DNA of 51,266 nt from Planctomycetota bacterium (lineage in GTDB: Bacteria; Planctomycetota; PUPC01; JACPCR01). The notes under the pieces are model-generated. The model was not told the origin of the DNA and ran no database searches. It saw nothing but the letters and a program-made list of their open reading frames with translations. The DNA lies in contig JAQBXN010000052.1 in the NCBI GenBank assembly GCA_027625095.1, positions 1-51,266 of the forward strand, read 5' to 3'. Positions within the stretch are counted from its first letter, which is position 1. Every line of letters starts with the position of its first letter. A program made the translations under genes and the position numbers. Positions 25,462 through 34,047 of this stretch are shown one piece after another.

Positions 25462-26322
25462 CTACTTTGGGGGCACTCTATCTTTCAATTTCACCACCCG
25501 GCCCCTTCTGTACTGGAAATAGGCGTCCCGTGCTGCCGTATATGAGTCGATGGCAGAATTCACAAATTCTTCATACTCGCCCAGGCCCAGCGATGTGGTG
25601 TTTACCTTGTCAGAAAGGTTCATCCCCACACTGGGCCACGTTGGCAGCAGATAGGGAATCGGATGCAGGAAGGAGTCCCCAAGGTAACCAACAGTCCCTC
25701 TCACACTCGAAGGGCCCAGCACCGGCCAGACAATATAGGCGCCGGTGCCGATCCCGTAATAGCCCAGCGTCTGATCCAGGTCCGCGCCCTGCGCCTTCAG
25801 GCCGAATCTATATGCCGGGTCGAAAAGGCCTGCAATTCCGATGGTTGAATTGACCACCACTCTGGAGGTCTCGATACCCGCCTCCTTCAGGCGGCCGGTC
25901 AACAGATTGTTAGCAATCCGAACCCCTCCGGTCAGATTCATAAATGCCAATCGAACACAGACCCTGACCTTTTGCGGCAGTACCTTCTGGTAACCAGTCG
26001 CCACAGGCTTCAGTAACCAGAAATACAGCTTGTCGTTGAATACGAAAAATTTTCTGTTCATTTTTTCGATCGGATCGGAAATACCTTTCCGCTCAGTTTT
26101 TTCCCTGGCGGTTTCGAAAGGATCGTTGAACAGATCCTCATCAATTTCGTCTTCCTCCTGGGCTGGCTCTTCAGGCTTAAGTGCCTTTTCGATGGGTGTG
26201 ATTGCCTCTTGCGATTCTCTGATTTCCTGCCCGAGCTGCTGATCGGAGAGGCCTGCATGACCCACCTGAATACCGGTGAGGAGGCAAAAAGATCCGAAAA
26301 GGATGGCTAAATTTGTCTTCAT
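25462..26322 (-). CDS. mlaA: MlaA/VacJ family outer-membrane lipid asymmetry protein
   Basis: From ATG 26322 the 286-residue product has a signal peptide (MKTNLAILFGSFCLLTGIQVGHAG). I do not see a standard lipobox, although most MlaA proteins are lipoproteins. After an acidic linker (about 45-75), the MlaA domain starts with DPIEKMNRKFFVFNDKLYFW and continues through NLTGGVRIANNLLTGRLKEA, VVNSTIGIAGLFDPA, LGYYGIGTGAYIVWPVLGPS and the usual GDSFLHP. MlaA removes misplaced phospholipids from the outer leaflet of the outer membrane and hands them to the Mla transport system. No other mla gene is next to it. An in-frame ATG at 26376 lies too far upstream of the signal sequence. Confidence 0.92.
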   Translation of the reverse strand: MKTNLAILFGSFCLLTGIQVGHAGLSDQQLGQEIRESQEAITPIEKALKPEEPAQEEDEIDEDLFNDPFETAREKTERKGISDPIEKMNRKFFVFNDKLYFWLLKPVATGYQKVLPQKVRVCVRLAFMNLTGGVRIANNLLTGRLKEAGIETSRVVVNSTIGIAGLFDPAYRFGLKAQGADLDQTLGYYGIGTGAYIVWPVLGPSSVRGTVGYLGDSFLHPIPYLLPTWPSVGMNLSDKVNTTSLGLGEYEEFVNSAIDSYTAARDAYFQYRRGRVVKLKDRVPPK

Positions 26323-26580
26323 GAAGTAATCGCCAGGACTGGAAGGTGGCTCCTGAGAAAGTGCTCTGATGTACATCGGACTCGAACTGCCTGTGGAGTA
26401 AATGATATGTTAAGGGCTTCTTGCCCCGGAGGGACACTTCTATACTTTAGACAAGTAAGTTCAAGCAGAAGATCATGTAAAGTCCTGATGGATTATGAGC
26501 CGCGTTTGAAGGTTGATGAATATACTGGTAGTGACCCTTTTTCGCCTTTGACTCTGGCTCGACCTCACTGGATATCTCAG

Positions 26581-27078
26581 ATGCCTGACATGCTTTGCTC
26601 GCTGATTCGGTTGCCGGACGTTCGGCCTCTTCTCAACAAGCTTAGAAAGGATGGGATCACACTGCGGCGCCCCAATCCCTGGGAGCAGAAGGAGCTTCGT
26701 GAATTCATTATGGAGCACTTCACTGAACGCTGGGCCGATGAAACTTCTGTAGCGTTCGGCAGTAAGCCGATTTCATGTTTCATCGCGATGGATGGCCAGC
26801 AGATCGTAGGATTCGGCGGCTACGAATGTTCGCGCAGGAATTACTTTGGCCCGACCGGAGTGGATGAGAGCTATCGAAAGAAAGGAATTGGCACTGCGTT
26901 ACTTCTAACTTGTCTCGAAGGCCTGCGCGATCTTGGTTACACGTACGCTGTAATCGGCGGGGCGGGGCCTGTTGACTTTTATAAGAAGGCGGTTGGCGCT
27001 ATTGAGATTCCCTTCGATGAGGGGAAGGGAATTTACGGGCTGAACGAAGAACCAAAATATCTATTCGCCAAACCATGA
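26581..27078 (+). CDS. GNAT family N-acetyltransferase
   Basis: From ATG 26581 (MPDMLCSLIRLPDVRPLL) the product has 165 residues. It is a single GNAT domain with the acetyl-CoA loop VDESYRKKGIGTALLLTCLE and the strand GYTYAVIGGAGPVDFYKKAVG. The start of this gene is uncertain: the frame is open back to 26407 with ATGs at 26488 and 26407, but the MPDM start matches how related proteins begin. Its TGA overlaps the ATG of the dehydrogenase gene by four bases (ATGA at 27075), so the two are co-translated. The acceptor substrate is unknown. Confidence 0.8.
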   Translation: MPDMLCSLIRLPDVRPLLNKLRKDGITLRRPNPWEQKELREFIMEHFTERWADETSVAFGSKPISCFIAMDGQQIVGFGGYECSRRNYFGPTGVDESYRKKGIGTALLLTCLEGLRDLGYTYAVIGGAGPVDFYKKAVGAIEIPFDEGKGIYGLNEEPKYLFAKP

Positions 27079-28046
27079 AAATCGTCAGCTACTGCCCCAT
27101 CGAAAATCACTTGATCGAAGCCATGCGTGAGAGCGATCCCACGCTGGAGGTTCTGGTCTTCCCATCCGTTCAGGAACTGACAGAGAATTGTGCGGATGCA
27201 GATATCATTTTCAGCGGTTACGACGGCGAAAACCCCGAACCCTTTATGAAATTAGTAAGCCGGGCTCGAAAAGCAAAATGGTTTCATACGTCGACTGCCG
27301 GGGTCGACAAACTGCTCTGTCCTGAACTGATCCAATCCGGCGCTATCATGACTTGCAGCAAAGGCGAAGTAGCTGGCCCCAGTCTTGCCGAACATGCCAT
27401 GGCTTTGCTCCTCGCCATCACACGTCATATCGCGGTGCTGGTAAGGGCCGGAGAGTGGAATAAGAGGATTTGCCTGGCCCGTGGTGCAACGGAGTTGATG
27501 GGAATGACCATGGGAATCGTCGGCTTTGGCGGCAGCGGACAATTGCTCGCACGCATGGCTTTGGGTTTTCAAATGCGAGTGATTGCGCTCGGACGATCCT
27601 CGCGTCCTTCAGAAATTGAAGGCGTTGAATCTGTGTGGGGGCGGGAAAGATTTGACGAGCTGCTGGAGCAGTCAGACGTAGTGGCGATCTGCGCTCCGGG
27701 AACAAAGGAGACACATCACATGTTTGACACAGCAGCGTTTAAAAGAATGAAGAACACGTCCATCCTTATCAACATCGGGCGCGGCGATATCGTAAGCGAT
27801 GAAGCACTCATTCAGGCATTGCAGCAAGGTGAGATCGCAGGCGCGGGATTGGATGTTCTGGAGTATGAGCCTCCGCCACAAGACAGTCCCTTATGGCAGA
27901 TGGACAATGTGATTCTCACTCCGCACACCGCAGGTCATTCTCCGAATCGGAATCAAAGAAACAGAAAAACCTTTGCAGAGAATTTCGGTAGATTCATACG
28001 AGGGGAGGAACTGGTAGGACAGGTAGATATAGAGAGCGGGTACTGA
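27075..28046 (+). CDS. D-2-hydroxyacid dehydrogenase (NAD-binding)
   Basis: The 323-residue product is a D-isomer-specific 2-hydroxyacid dehydrogenase reducing 2-oxoacids with NAD(P)H. The nucleotide-binding loop is GIVGFGGSGQLLAR (from residue 147). The catalytic trio is visible: Arg236 in INIGRGDIV, Glu265 in LDVLEYEPPPQDSPLW and His284 in LTPHTAGHSP. The N-terminal substrate half includes FHTSTAGVDKL. It could be a glyoxylate, hydroxypyruvate or phosphoglycerate-type enzyme; sequence alone does not decide. Its start overlaps the stop of the GNAT gene. Confidence 0.92.
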   Translation: MKIVSYCPIENHLIEAMRESDPTLEVLVFPSVQELTENCADADIIFSGYDGENPEPFMKLVSRARKAKWFHTSTAGVDKLLCPELIQSGAIMTCSKGEVAGPSLAEHAMALLLAITRHIAVLVRAGEWNKRICLARGATELMGMTMGIVGFGGSGQLLARMALGFQMRVIALGRSSRPSEIEGVESVWGRERFDELLEQSDVVAICAPGTKETHHMFDTAAFKRMKNTSILINIGRGDIVSDEALIQALQQGEIAGAGLDVLEYEPPPQDSPLWQMDNVILTPHTAGHSPNRNQRNRKTFAENFGRFIRGEELVGQVDIESGY

Positions 28047-28195
28047 GCGACGGCAGGTGGAGTGGTGAATGGTGCCTGATGGCCGCAAGTCCAGTGGCAG
28101 CCTTCTCCCGAAGGCGGGCTCTGCGCTCAGGAGAGCACAGCCACAAAAATCTCCGAGCGCGATTAACGGATGGCCGGGCTTTACACCTGGAGCAT

Positions 28196-31159
28196 TCACT
28201 TCCCTGTGATTCGCTGCGCCTTGCCCACGAGATCCAGAAACTCAGTTCGCTTGCCGCTTTTATCTTCGCCTCTTGCTTCCCCCGCCAGTTCCTGAATGCC
28301 TTCAAGAGTGGCGTTGCCTCTGAAGCGGGAGCCGCGAAGAATCAAGCCGAAGGCGGCGACTGAGGAAGCAAATTTCAAATCGCTGGATGCATTGGCGTAG
28401 CTGTTGCCACCGTCGGTGATGCCGTACTCGACTCGCCTGCTGCCTGTTTCATTCGGCAGATTGTACCGGAGCTTGAGAGTGAGCGTCTCGGTCGTATCGG
28501 CAGCAGGAGCGAGGCTGGCTTCCTTCTGATACTTGAGCTTGTCCACCAACGGCTCGGGTATTTCCTGCCCTGCGGGCACGAGTTCGTAAAGTGCGGTGAC
28601 CGTGTGTCCAGCGCCGATTTCGCCCGCGTCTTTGGCGTCGTTATTGAAATCCTGCTTCGCCAGTGTCCGATTTTCGTAACCGATGAGGCGATAGGCCGCG
28701 ACTTTTGCCGGGTTGAACTCGATCTGAATCTTCACGTCCTTGGCAATGGTCATCAGAGAAGACATCTGCTCAACCAGTATCCGGTAGCCCTCGGTCAGGG
28801 AATCGATGTACGAATAGTTTCCGTTCCCCCGGTTGGCGAGCTGCTCGAGGTTGTCATCCTTCAAATTACCCGTTCCGAAACCGAGAACCGACAGGAAGAC
28901 GCCACTGCGAGCCTCAGCGGAAATCAGCCGCACTAACTCGTTCTTATCGGTTATGCCGACATTGAAATCGCCGTCGCTGGCCAGGATGATCCGGTTGATG
29001 CCGCCTTTGATGAAATGCTGGCGGGCCTGCTCATAGGCGAGCTTGATCCCTGACCCACCGTTGGTGCTGCCATCGGCGCGCAGGTTATCAATGTGGGCGA
29101 GGATCGTTTCCCTGTATTCGCAAGGCGTCGAGCCGAGCGCAATACCCGCATTGCTGGCATAAGTGACCAGTGCGACCCGATCCGTCACGCGCAGCTTTTC
29201 CACGAGCATCCGCATGCACGCTTTGAGCAGCGGGAGTTTCATCGAGTCGCTCATCGAGCCGCTCACGTCGAGCAGAAAAACGAGATTCGCGGCCGGCCGC
29301 TCTTTCGGCTGAAGCTCTTTGCCCTTGAGCCCGATGAGAGCCAGCCGATTCTGTTTCCGCCACGGGCATTCGGCGATCTCCGCATGTGCTGCGAATGGGG
29401 ACTCATCCTTGGGCCCCGCATAATCGTAGTCAAAGAAGTTCACCATCTCTTCGATGCGCACTGCGGCCGGCGGAGGGAACTGACCCTGGTTTAAGAATCG
29501 TCGGATATTGGTGTAGGAGGCCGTATCCACGTCCACTGAAAAAGTGGAGAGCGGATGTTCAAGTGTGCGCAGAAACGGATTCTCGTGGATGGGCTCGTAA
29601 TTTTCGCCGCTTGGGCTGGGGGCTGGAGGTGGGATGACCTTGACGTACGAACTGGATTCAGATTCATTGGAAATCTCTTTGCGGCGAATGATGGTGGCTT
29701 TAGCGAGCTGCACTGGATTTTCATCGATGCGGTTCTTTAGCTCGTCTTCAACGTCTGATGTTTGGCCGATTCCTGTGCCCGCAGTCAGAGTTATCTCTTC
29801 AATGTTTTTACTAGTCCTGACAGTGCCCGAGACTTCCTCGAACAGGCCATTCACAACAACTCCGGAGTGGGTGGAACTTTCGGTAAGAACACTGGGGGCG
29901 GAATCGAAGGTGACATCGTTGTTGCTGGTGATAAGTGTCACGGCATCTTCCGGAGCACTTCGTGGTGAATTCTTGCTGGGCGCAGATGCATCATCTGTTT
30001 GAACACCGCCAGAGCTTTTCTCGGCCTGGGCGTGAATTCCACCGATCCCTTTACTCGCAAGGTCGGCTGCATAGTTATCAACAATCCTACCTCTTACAAC
30101 GCCCCGACTGTTGAAGCCACCATCCCGACTTTTGAAGCCACCATGCCGGCTGTTGAAGCCACCATCATAAGGGATCTCGGCGCCTGCTTCGGCTGGCGTT
30201 AGATTTCGTGGAATATCAGTGAATGTCTCACCGTTGATGTCGTCGAGGAGCGTGTTTGTTCCTGTCGCAGGCTTCAATTCAGCCGACGAGTTGTTGAAGG
30301 CTATCGTCCCCGCCAACTTAACGGAAAAGCGGTCGCCTGCGGTGATTGAATCATTTAAGTAAAAAGCATTTGAATCAACGGTTAAGGAACCATTTGCTGA
30401 ATCCGCGACCGCGCCATTACCGAAAATGGCCGACTCATCGACCACAGAAATTTGTAAGGAATGCTGGAAGGGCGCCGAGACCGCATCTGTGAAAAAAGTG
30501 CCGCCTGTGCTTGATTTTGAAATCGCAGGAAGGCCCCCAACCTCATGCTCAAACTCCACAGTTACTGAGGGATGGTCCGAATCGCCAGCCGAGAGTTCCG
30601 CTATGATTTCATGTTCGCGGATCTCTGTAATCCCATCCCGAGATCGGTCCTCCGGACCGAGGGGATCGCTCTGTGCGGAAAACAGGAGTTCGTCGGTGGA
30701 CATCTTGTCGACAATCACTCCGATTTTGCCTGAAGTGACTGCACTCTCCGCAATGGTCTGTTCAGGGGGTTGTAGATCCGTAGCTTCCAGAGGCGTCTTG
30801 GCGATTGCGCCTGAAGGCGTGACTACATGCCTGCTGTCTCTAATTGGAGCTGGCCCAGTGAAATGAATCACGAGCAGTCCGCCCAGAATGCTGGCTGCGA
30901 TGGATACCGGAAGCCAGAGGCGATGCCGGCTCGACCCGGCTGAAGCCGTTACTCCAACTCCGGTTGCCGGTGGCAGCGATGCAAATGGTTCCTGAGCGAG
31001 TTCTTCGGTCAGTAATGCGGCTATCTCCCGTATCTGGTCTATCTCATCGTTTAGAGCCGCATCCTGAGAGAGCTGCAATTCGATTGCGGCGGCTTCGGTT
31101 TCTTCGAGTTCGCCGAGAGCGTAGGCGGTGAGTTTGGGGTGGTTTGATTCGAGTTTCAT
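28196..31159 (-). CDS. Anti-sigma-like membrane protein with VWA and DUF3520 (YfbK-like) domains
   Basis: The 987-residue product begins with a short helical anti-sigma-like domain (residues 1-55, HPKLTAYALGELEETEAAAI) that lacks the usual zinc-binding CxxC, then one membrane span (about 82-101, LWLPVSIAASILGGLLVIHF). A long low-complexity extracytoplasmic linker (about 110-540) follows and contains a GGF(N/K)SR tandem repeat. The C-terminal 450 residues are a YfbK-type von Willebrand domain: HPLSTFSVDVDTASYTNIRR, the MIDAS LLDVSGSMSDS, the threonine loop DGSTNGGSGIKLA and ASDGDFNVG. The start overlaps the stop of the ECF sigma gene by four bases (ATGA). It probably holds the sigma factor at the membrane while the VWA part senses ligands or partners outside. 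Confidence 0.88.
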   Translation of the reverse strand: MKLESNHPKLTAYALGELEETEAAAIELQLSQDAALNDEIDQIREIAALLTEELAQEPFASLPPATGVGVTASAGSSRHRLWLPVSIAASILGGLLVIHFTGPAPIRDSRHVVTPSGAIAKTPLEATDLQPPEQTIAESAVTSGKIGVIVDKMSTDELLFSAQSDPLGPEDRSRDGITEIREHEIIAELSAGDSDHPSVTVEFEHEVGGLPAISKSSTGGTFFTDAVSAPFQHSLQISVVDESAIFGNGAVADSANGSLTVDSNAFYLNDSITAGDRFSVKLAGTIAFNNSSAELKPATGTNTLLDDINGETFTDIPRNLTPAEAGAEIPYDGGFNSRHGGFKSRDGGFNSRGVVRGRIVDNYAADLASKGIGGIHAQAEKSSGGVQTDDASAPSKNSPRSAPEDAVTLITSNNDVTFDSAPSVLTESSTHSGVVVNGLFEEVSGTVRTSKNIEEITLTAGTGIGQTSDVEDELKNRIDENPVQLAKATIIRRKEISNESESSSYVKVIPPPAPSPSGENYEPIHENPFLRTLEHPLSTFSVDVDTASYTNIRRFLNQGQFPPPAAVRIEEMVNFFDYDYAGPKDESPFAAHAEIAECPWRKQNRLALIGLKGKELQPKERPAANLVFLLDVSGSMSDSMKLPLLKACMRMLVEKLRVTDRVALVTYASNAGIALGSTPCEYRETILAHIDNLRADGSTNGGSGIKLAYEQARQHFIKGGINRIILASDGDFNVGITDKNELVRLISAEARSGVFLSVLGFGTGNLKDDNLEQLANRGNGNYSYIDSLTEGYRILVEQMSSLMTIAKDVKIQIEFNPAKVAAYRLIGYENRTLAKQDFNNDAKDAGEIGAGHTVTALYELVPAGQEIPEPLVDKLKYQKEASLAPAADTTETLTLKLRYNLPNETGSRRVEYGITDGGNSYANASSDLKFASSVAAFGLILRGSRFRGNATLEGIQELAGEARGEDKSGKRTEFLDLVGKAQRITGK
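30111..30173 (-). repeat. Three 21 bp tandem repeats inside the anti-sigma/VWA gene
   Basis: The block ttgaagccaccat recurs at 30111, 30132 and 30153 with a spacing of 21 bases. Read on the minus strand it encodes GGFNSR-HGGFKSR-DGGFNSR-type heptads in the linker. Length variation by slippage would stay in frame. Confidence 0.85.
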
Positions 31160-31710
31160 GTTCTGCTTCCTCCAATTGGGGCCTTTGAATTGGATTTAAC
31201 TTGCTGTCGGACGGTCTTGAGACCGGTGTGGATCAGGTAGCCGACGTTACTGACGGAATGGCCGGTGACGCCGCTGATTTCACGGTAGCTCAAACCTTCC
31301 TGGAACTTGAGGCGGATGACCTCCTGCTGGTTGCTCGGCAGTTCGGCGAGTAGTTCGAGCACGTTTAAAACGGTCTCTTTCTGCTCTGCGGCTGAAGCTG
31401 GCCCGGGTGCAGGACTTTTATCGTCCAATGCCCGGGATTCACTCAGAGGCCGCATCCGCTTCTCCTTACGCTGCACGTCCAGCGAACAATTCCGGCAGAC
31501 CGTATACAGCCACTCGGCCAGGTGACCGTTGAACCTGGACGCGTCGTCCGTGTGGAGACGCAAAAACGTCTCCTGGACTACGTCACGGGCTCGTTCAGGG
31601 TCACCGGTGATCCGTGCGGCATACCGGGTGAGGGGCCCCTCGTATTGCTGAACGACCGACCGAAACCATTCGGTCTGGTCGGTAGTTTCGGTGGATTTGG
31701 TTGAAATCAT
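31156..31710 (-). CDS. ECF-family RNA polymerase sigma factor
   Basis: The 184-residue product has sigma region 2 (about 20-85: YEGPLTRYAARITGDPERAR, DVVQETFLRLH) and region 4 (about 115-170: LAELPSNQQEVIRLKFQEGL, SYREISGVTGHSVSNVGYLI). It directs RNA polymerase to its own set of promoters. The conserved region between them is short, as in ECF factors. Its TGA overlaps the ATG of the anti-sigma-like VWA gene, which strongly links the two as a sigma/anti-sigma pair. The start ATG is at 31710. Confidence 0.93.
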   Translation of the reverse strand: MISTKSTETTDQTEWFRSVVQQYEGPLTRYAARITGDPERARDVVQETFLRLHTDDASRFNGHLAEWLYTVCRNCSLDVQRKEKRMRPLSESRALDDKSPAPGPASAAEQKETVLNVLELLAELPSNQQEVIRLKFQEGLSYREISGVTGHSVSNVGYLIHTGLKTVRQQVKSNSKAPIGGSRT

Positions 31711-31777
31711 GTGTGTGCAGTTTTGGGCTGTTCACCCTAATGACGAACCTGGTCGAGTTTTCTTAGAAGGAAAAGTG

Positions 31778-31844
31778 GTAGCCGAAGTCGCCAGACTTCG
31801 GGCGCCGGAGGCAGCAAGCCCCGAATTCTTGCGAATCCGGCTAC
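31778..31844 (+). repeat. Palindromic ~67 bp repeat, family C (copy 2)
   Basis: It runs from gtagccgaagtcgccagact to cttgcgaatccggctac; its ends are inverted repeats (GTAGCCG/CGGCTAC). It matches 18668-18733 in the opposite orientation. It lies upstream of the sigma factor gene, next to a second repeat (31870-31965). A further partial unit, gaagtcgccagact, recurs at about 31856-31869. Confidence 0.7.
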
Positions 31845-31869
31845 CGGCCGAAGTCGAAGTCGCCAGACT

Positions 31870-31965
31870 TAAACCAGGGGCTACTCGCCAGCGTCCCTCC
31901 GGGACTTCGGAACAGATGTCTTCGTAAGTCGTAAGTTGGCAAAGTAATTTCGATCAATGTCCTTA
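31870..31965 (+). repeat. Dispersed ~90 bp repeat, family B (copy 2)
   Basis: From taaaccaggggctact to tcgatcaatgtcctta it matches 2766-2852 in the same orientation. Together with the preceding palindromic repeat it fills most of the 288-base gap between the sigma gene and the MetE-like gene. Confidence 0.75.
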
Positions 31966-31998
31966 GTGGAACTGGCTTCTGGAAGGCTATCCCACGAA

Positions 31999-33063
31999 TC
32001 AACCGTATTTCTGTCTCAGCCGATTCGCTGCTTTGACTTCGTTCCTGATCTTTTCGAAGACTTCATCGATGCTGACTCTTGCTGCGGAGCCAGGGGCAAA
32101 GCCGCAATCCGGATTGAGAGTGATTCGCTCGGCGGCCACGTGCTGAAGGGCCATTTCCACTCTCTTGACTATGGTCTCCGCTGAATCGATCTTGCCAGGA
32201 TCGCAACTGACACATCCCAGACCGATCTCGAAGTCCTCTCTCAGTCCAGCAAGCACAGCCAGTTCGCCCGCGCCGGGGGCGGTAAATTCCATGGTAAGGT
32301 GATTCACATTCAAGCGATTGAGCTGACTCAGAATCGCATCATATCCGCCCCGATGCTGCTGCTCGCCTCTGGCTCTGGCGCCTGCTCTCCGACAGAGATG
32401 TACGGCCAGTTTCAGGTCACCCATTCCATCCACCACTGCGTTTGTCATTTCGACTGCAAAATCCGATGCCTTTTCTGCATTTTCGTATTGTGCTCGAACC
32501 TGCTCATCGACAAACAGGCAGAGATGCGGGTCGTCTATTTGAACGATATCCACCCCTTGTTCCTTTAGCAGTTCGACCTCACGTCGAAGGATGGGAACGC
32601 ATGCTTCCACGAAAGAATCGCGTGTAGGGTAGGCGCCGGAAGAGAGTTCTGAATTCCACATGCGCTCGCCGAGTAAGGCCGGGGCAGGCAATGTCGCCTT
32701 TATCTGTCTTTGTGTAATGGAGCGAAGGTATCTTACTTCCGCAGCGATAAAACCGGGGTGTCTTGGTGACAGCTTGTCCACAACAACAGTCCATGGACGA
32801 CCGTCCGCGGGATTGGTACTGAGTTCGAAGCCATGGGCCAATTCGGCGATGACCCCGATGTAGCTTTTGCGCCGCCACTCGCCGTCCGTGAGAACGTCGA
32901 GTCCTGCCTGTTCCTGCATAGCGGTGATGTAACCGACGGCCGCGTCCATGTAGCGTTTGTAATCGTCTTGATTCAGGTCTGAGTCGTCTGATATGAGCTG
33001 GCGGACGGACTCCGTTCGAGGCATCGAACCAACAACGCTGGTAGGGAAAAGTGGCATGGTCAT
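31999..33063 (-). CDS. MetE C-terminal-like zinc methyltransferase (UROD/MetE superfamily)
   Basis: The 354-residue product corresponds to the catalytic barrel of cobalamin-independent methionine synthase without the N-terminal half of MetE. Zinc ligands are in place: His222 and Cys224 (AVHLCRR), Glu259 (MEFTAPGAG) and Cys320 (NPDCGFAP). DGEWRRKSYIG and VDIVQIDDPHL are other family marks. Stand-alone proteins of this type move methyl or alkyl groups between a donor and a thiol; the true donor is unknown. The start ATG (33063) overlaps the stop of the upstream nucleotidyltransferase gene by four bases, so the pair is coupled, which is an unusual partnership for a methionine synthase. Confidence 0.88.
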   Translation of the reverse strand: MTMPLFPTSVVGSMPRTESVRQLISDDSDLNQDDYKRYMDAAVGYITAMQEQAGLDVLTDGEWRRKSYIGVIAELAHGFELSTNPADGRPWTVVVDKLSPRHPGFIAAEVRYLRSITQRQIKATLPAPALLGERMWNSELSSGAYPTRDSFVEACVPILRREVELLKEQGVDIVQIDDPHLCLFVDEQVRAQYENAEKASDFAVEMTNAVVDGMGDLKLAVHLCRRAGARARGEQQHRGGYDAILSQLNRLNVNHLTMEFTAPGAGELAVLAGLREDFEIGLGCVSCDPGKIDSAETIVKRVEMALQHVAAERITLNPDCGFAPGSAARVSIDEVFEKIRNEVKAANRLRQKYG

Positions 33064-33839
33064 TCCTTTGGAATTTCGGTAGAAAATTTCGCCGGCCAGT
33101 ATTCGTTTGCCAGGGCGTAATCCTGCTCGGTATCAATCTCCATATAGTCGCCTTCGGTCGTGACACAGTGAACCGGAACGTCGTTCTGGATCATCTCCTC
33201 CAGCAGATGGATCAAGTAGGACTTTTCGAATGGTTTTTCATTGGGCCAGTTTTTCCCCGAAAACTCGCCATGGATTCGATAAAAGTGCTCCTTTAATTGT
33301 GCCGCCCCTTCTGCTGTAAATTTTGCCACCCCTATGTACTCGCCGTGCGAGTCTTCCGACGGGATTTCACGATGAACGCGTGTCACCCGATCACCATTCA
33401 GAGTGACTTTCTCGGCATCATCTTCCGGATGCTCCGTTCGATGGACATAGCGTTCTCGCCAATGAATGTCGACGCAGATCACGATGTCCGCGGGGTGTTC
33501 AAGGGCACGCCGAACGACGGAGTCGCTAAAGAGAATATCGGAGTAAGTGCAGACGAACCCATCGGCCATGTCTTCTTCTGCGTGGAAAAGTGACAGCAGG
33601 ACGTTGTTTTCCGCCCAGCCAGCGTTGTGCCTATATGAAAACTGCGGGTAGTCCTCTTGGATCACGTCGATGAGGTAACCGCCAATGAATGTTGGCGAAT
33701 CGAGTTCTTCGACAGTGATTGCCTCAAGCATCCAGTCAAGAATTCGGCGGCCGCCAATGGGTGTGTAGCACTTGGGTTGATTCTCGGTCAGGGCCCGGAG
33801 GCGGGCGCCTCGGCCGGCGCCAATGATGATGGGTTTCAT
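33060..33839 (-). CDS. LicC-like nucleotidyltransferase (sugar or phosphocholine/aminophosphonate type)
   Basis: From ATG 33839 the 259-residue product starts with the nucleotide-binding motif MKPIIIGAGRGARLRALTEN and then QPKCYTPIGGRRILDWML, as in NTP transferases. TYSDILFSDSVV supplies the metal-binding Asp, and YMEIDTEQDYALANEYW is the usual C-terminal motif. Among subfamilies it looks closest to LicC-type cytidylyltransferases (phosphocholine or 2-aminoethylphosphonate) rather than hexose-1-phosphate enzymes, but this is a judgement by eye. GGAAGAG lies about 11 bases upstream of this ATG; the frame is open to 33944 but the first 35 residues look non-coding. It is coupled to the MetE-like gene. 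Confidence 0.85.
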   Translation of the reverse strand: MKPIIIGAGRGARLRALTENQPKCYTPIGGRRILDWMLEAITVEELDSPTFIGGYLIDVIQEDYPQFSYRHNAGWAENNVLLSLFHAEEDMADGFVCTYSDILFSDSVVRRALEHPADIVICVDIHWRERYVHRTEHPEDDAEKVTLNGDRVTRVHREIPSEDSHGEYIGVAKFTAEGAAQLKEHFYRIHGEFSGKNWPNEKPFEKSYLIHLLEEMIQNDVPVHCVTTEGDYMEIDTEQDYALANEYWPAKFSTEIPKE

Positions 33840-33987
33840 GAACGGATTAACTCTTCCGGTTGCCTGTATCGTTAAGGAAAGTAACCCCTGAAACCCCGTC
33901 CGAGGTATTGCCCGTCGAGGCGAAATTACTGTTTGATGACACAAAACAAGTAAGCAGACACCACAGCAAACTCAAATCTGCCCTCCG

Positions 33988-34015
33988 CCCGGTGGGAACC
34001 ACCCGCCGGGTTTTT
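33988..34015 (+). terminator. Strong intrinsic terminator on the + strand with no matching gene
   Basis: CCCGGTGGG (33988-33996) pairs fully, with one G-U, to CCCGCCGGG (34002-34010) around loop AACCA, followed by TTTTT (34011-34015). This orientation serves + strand transcription, yet both neighbours are on the minus strand. On the minus strand no T run follows the stem. Confidence 0.65.
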
Positions 34016-34047
34016 CGGAAGCATCAGCCATGCAATGACCGGCCAAT

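Noticed and set aside
26407..26580. N-terminal extension of the GNAT gene to 26407
   Set aside because: The extra 58 residues look like read-through of non-coding sequence (Cys/Ser/Arg-rich) and the recognisable protein starts at MPDM; kept as an uncertainty.
30111..30173. Short regularly spaced repeats that could suggest a CRISPR array
   Set aside because: The 21 bp units are contiguous, have no spacers, stay in frame and encode a repeated heptad in a known gene; no cas gene is nearby.
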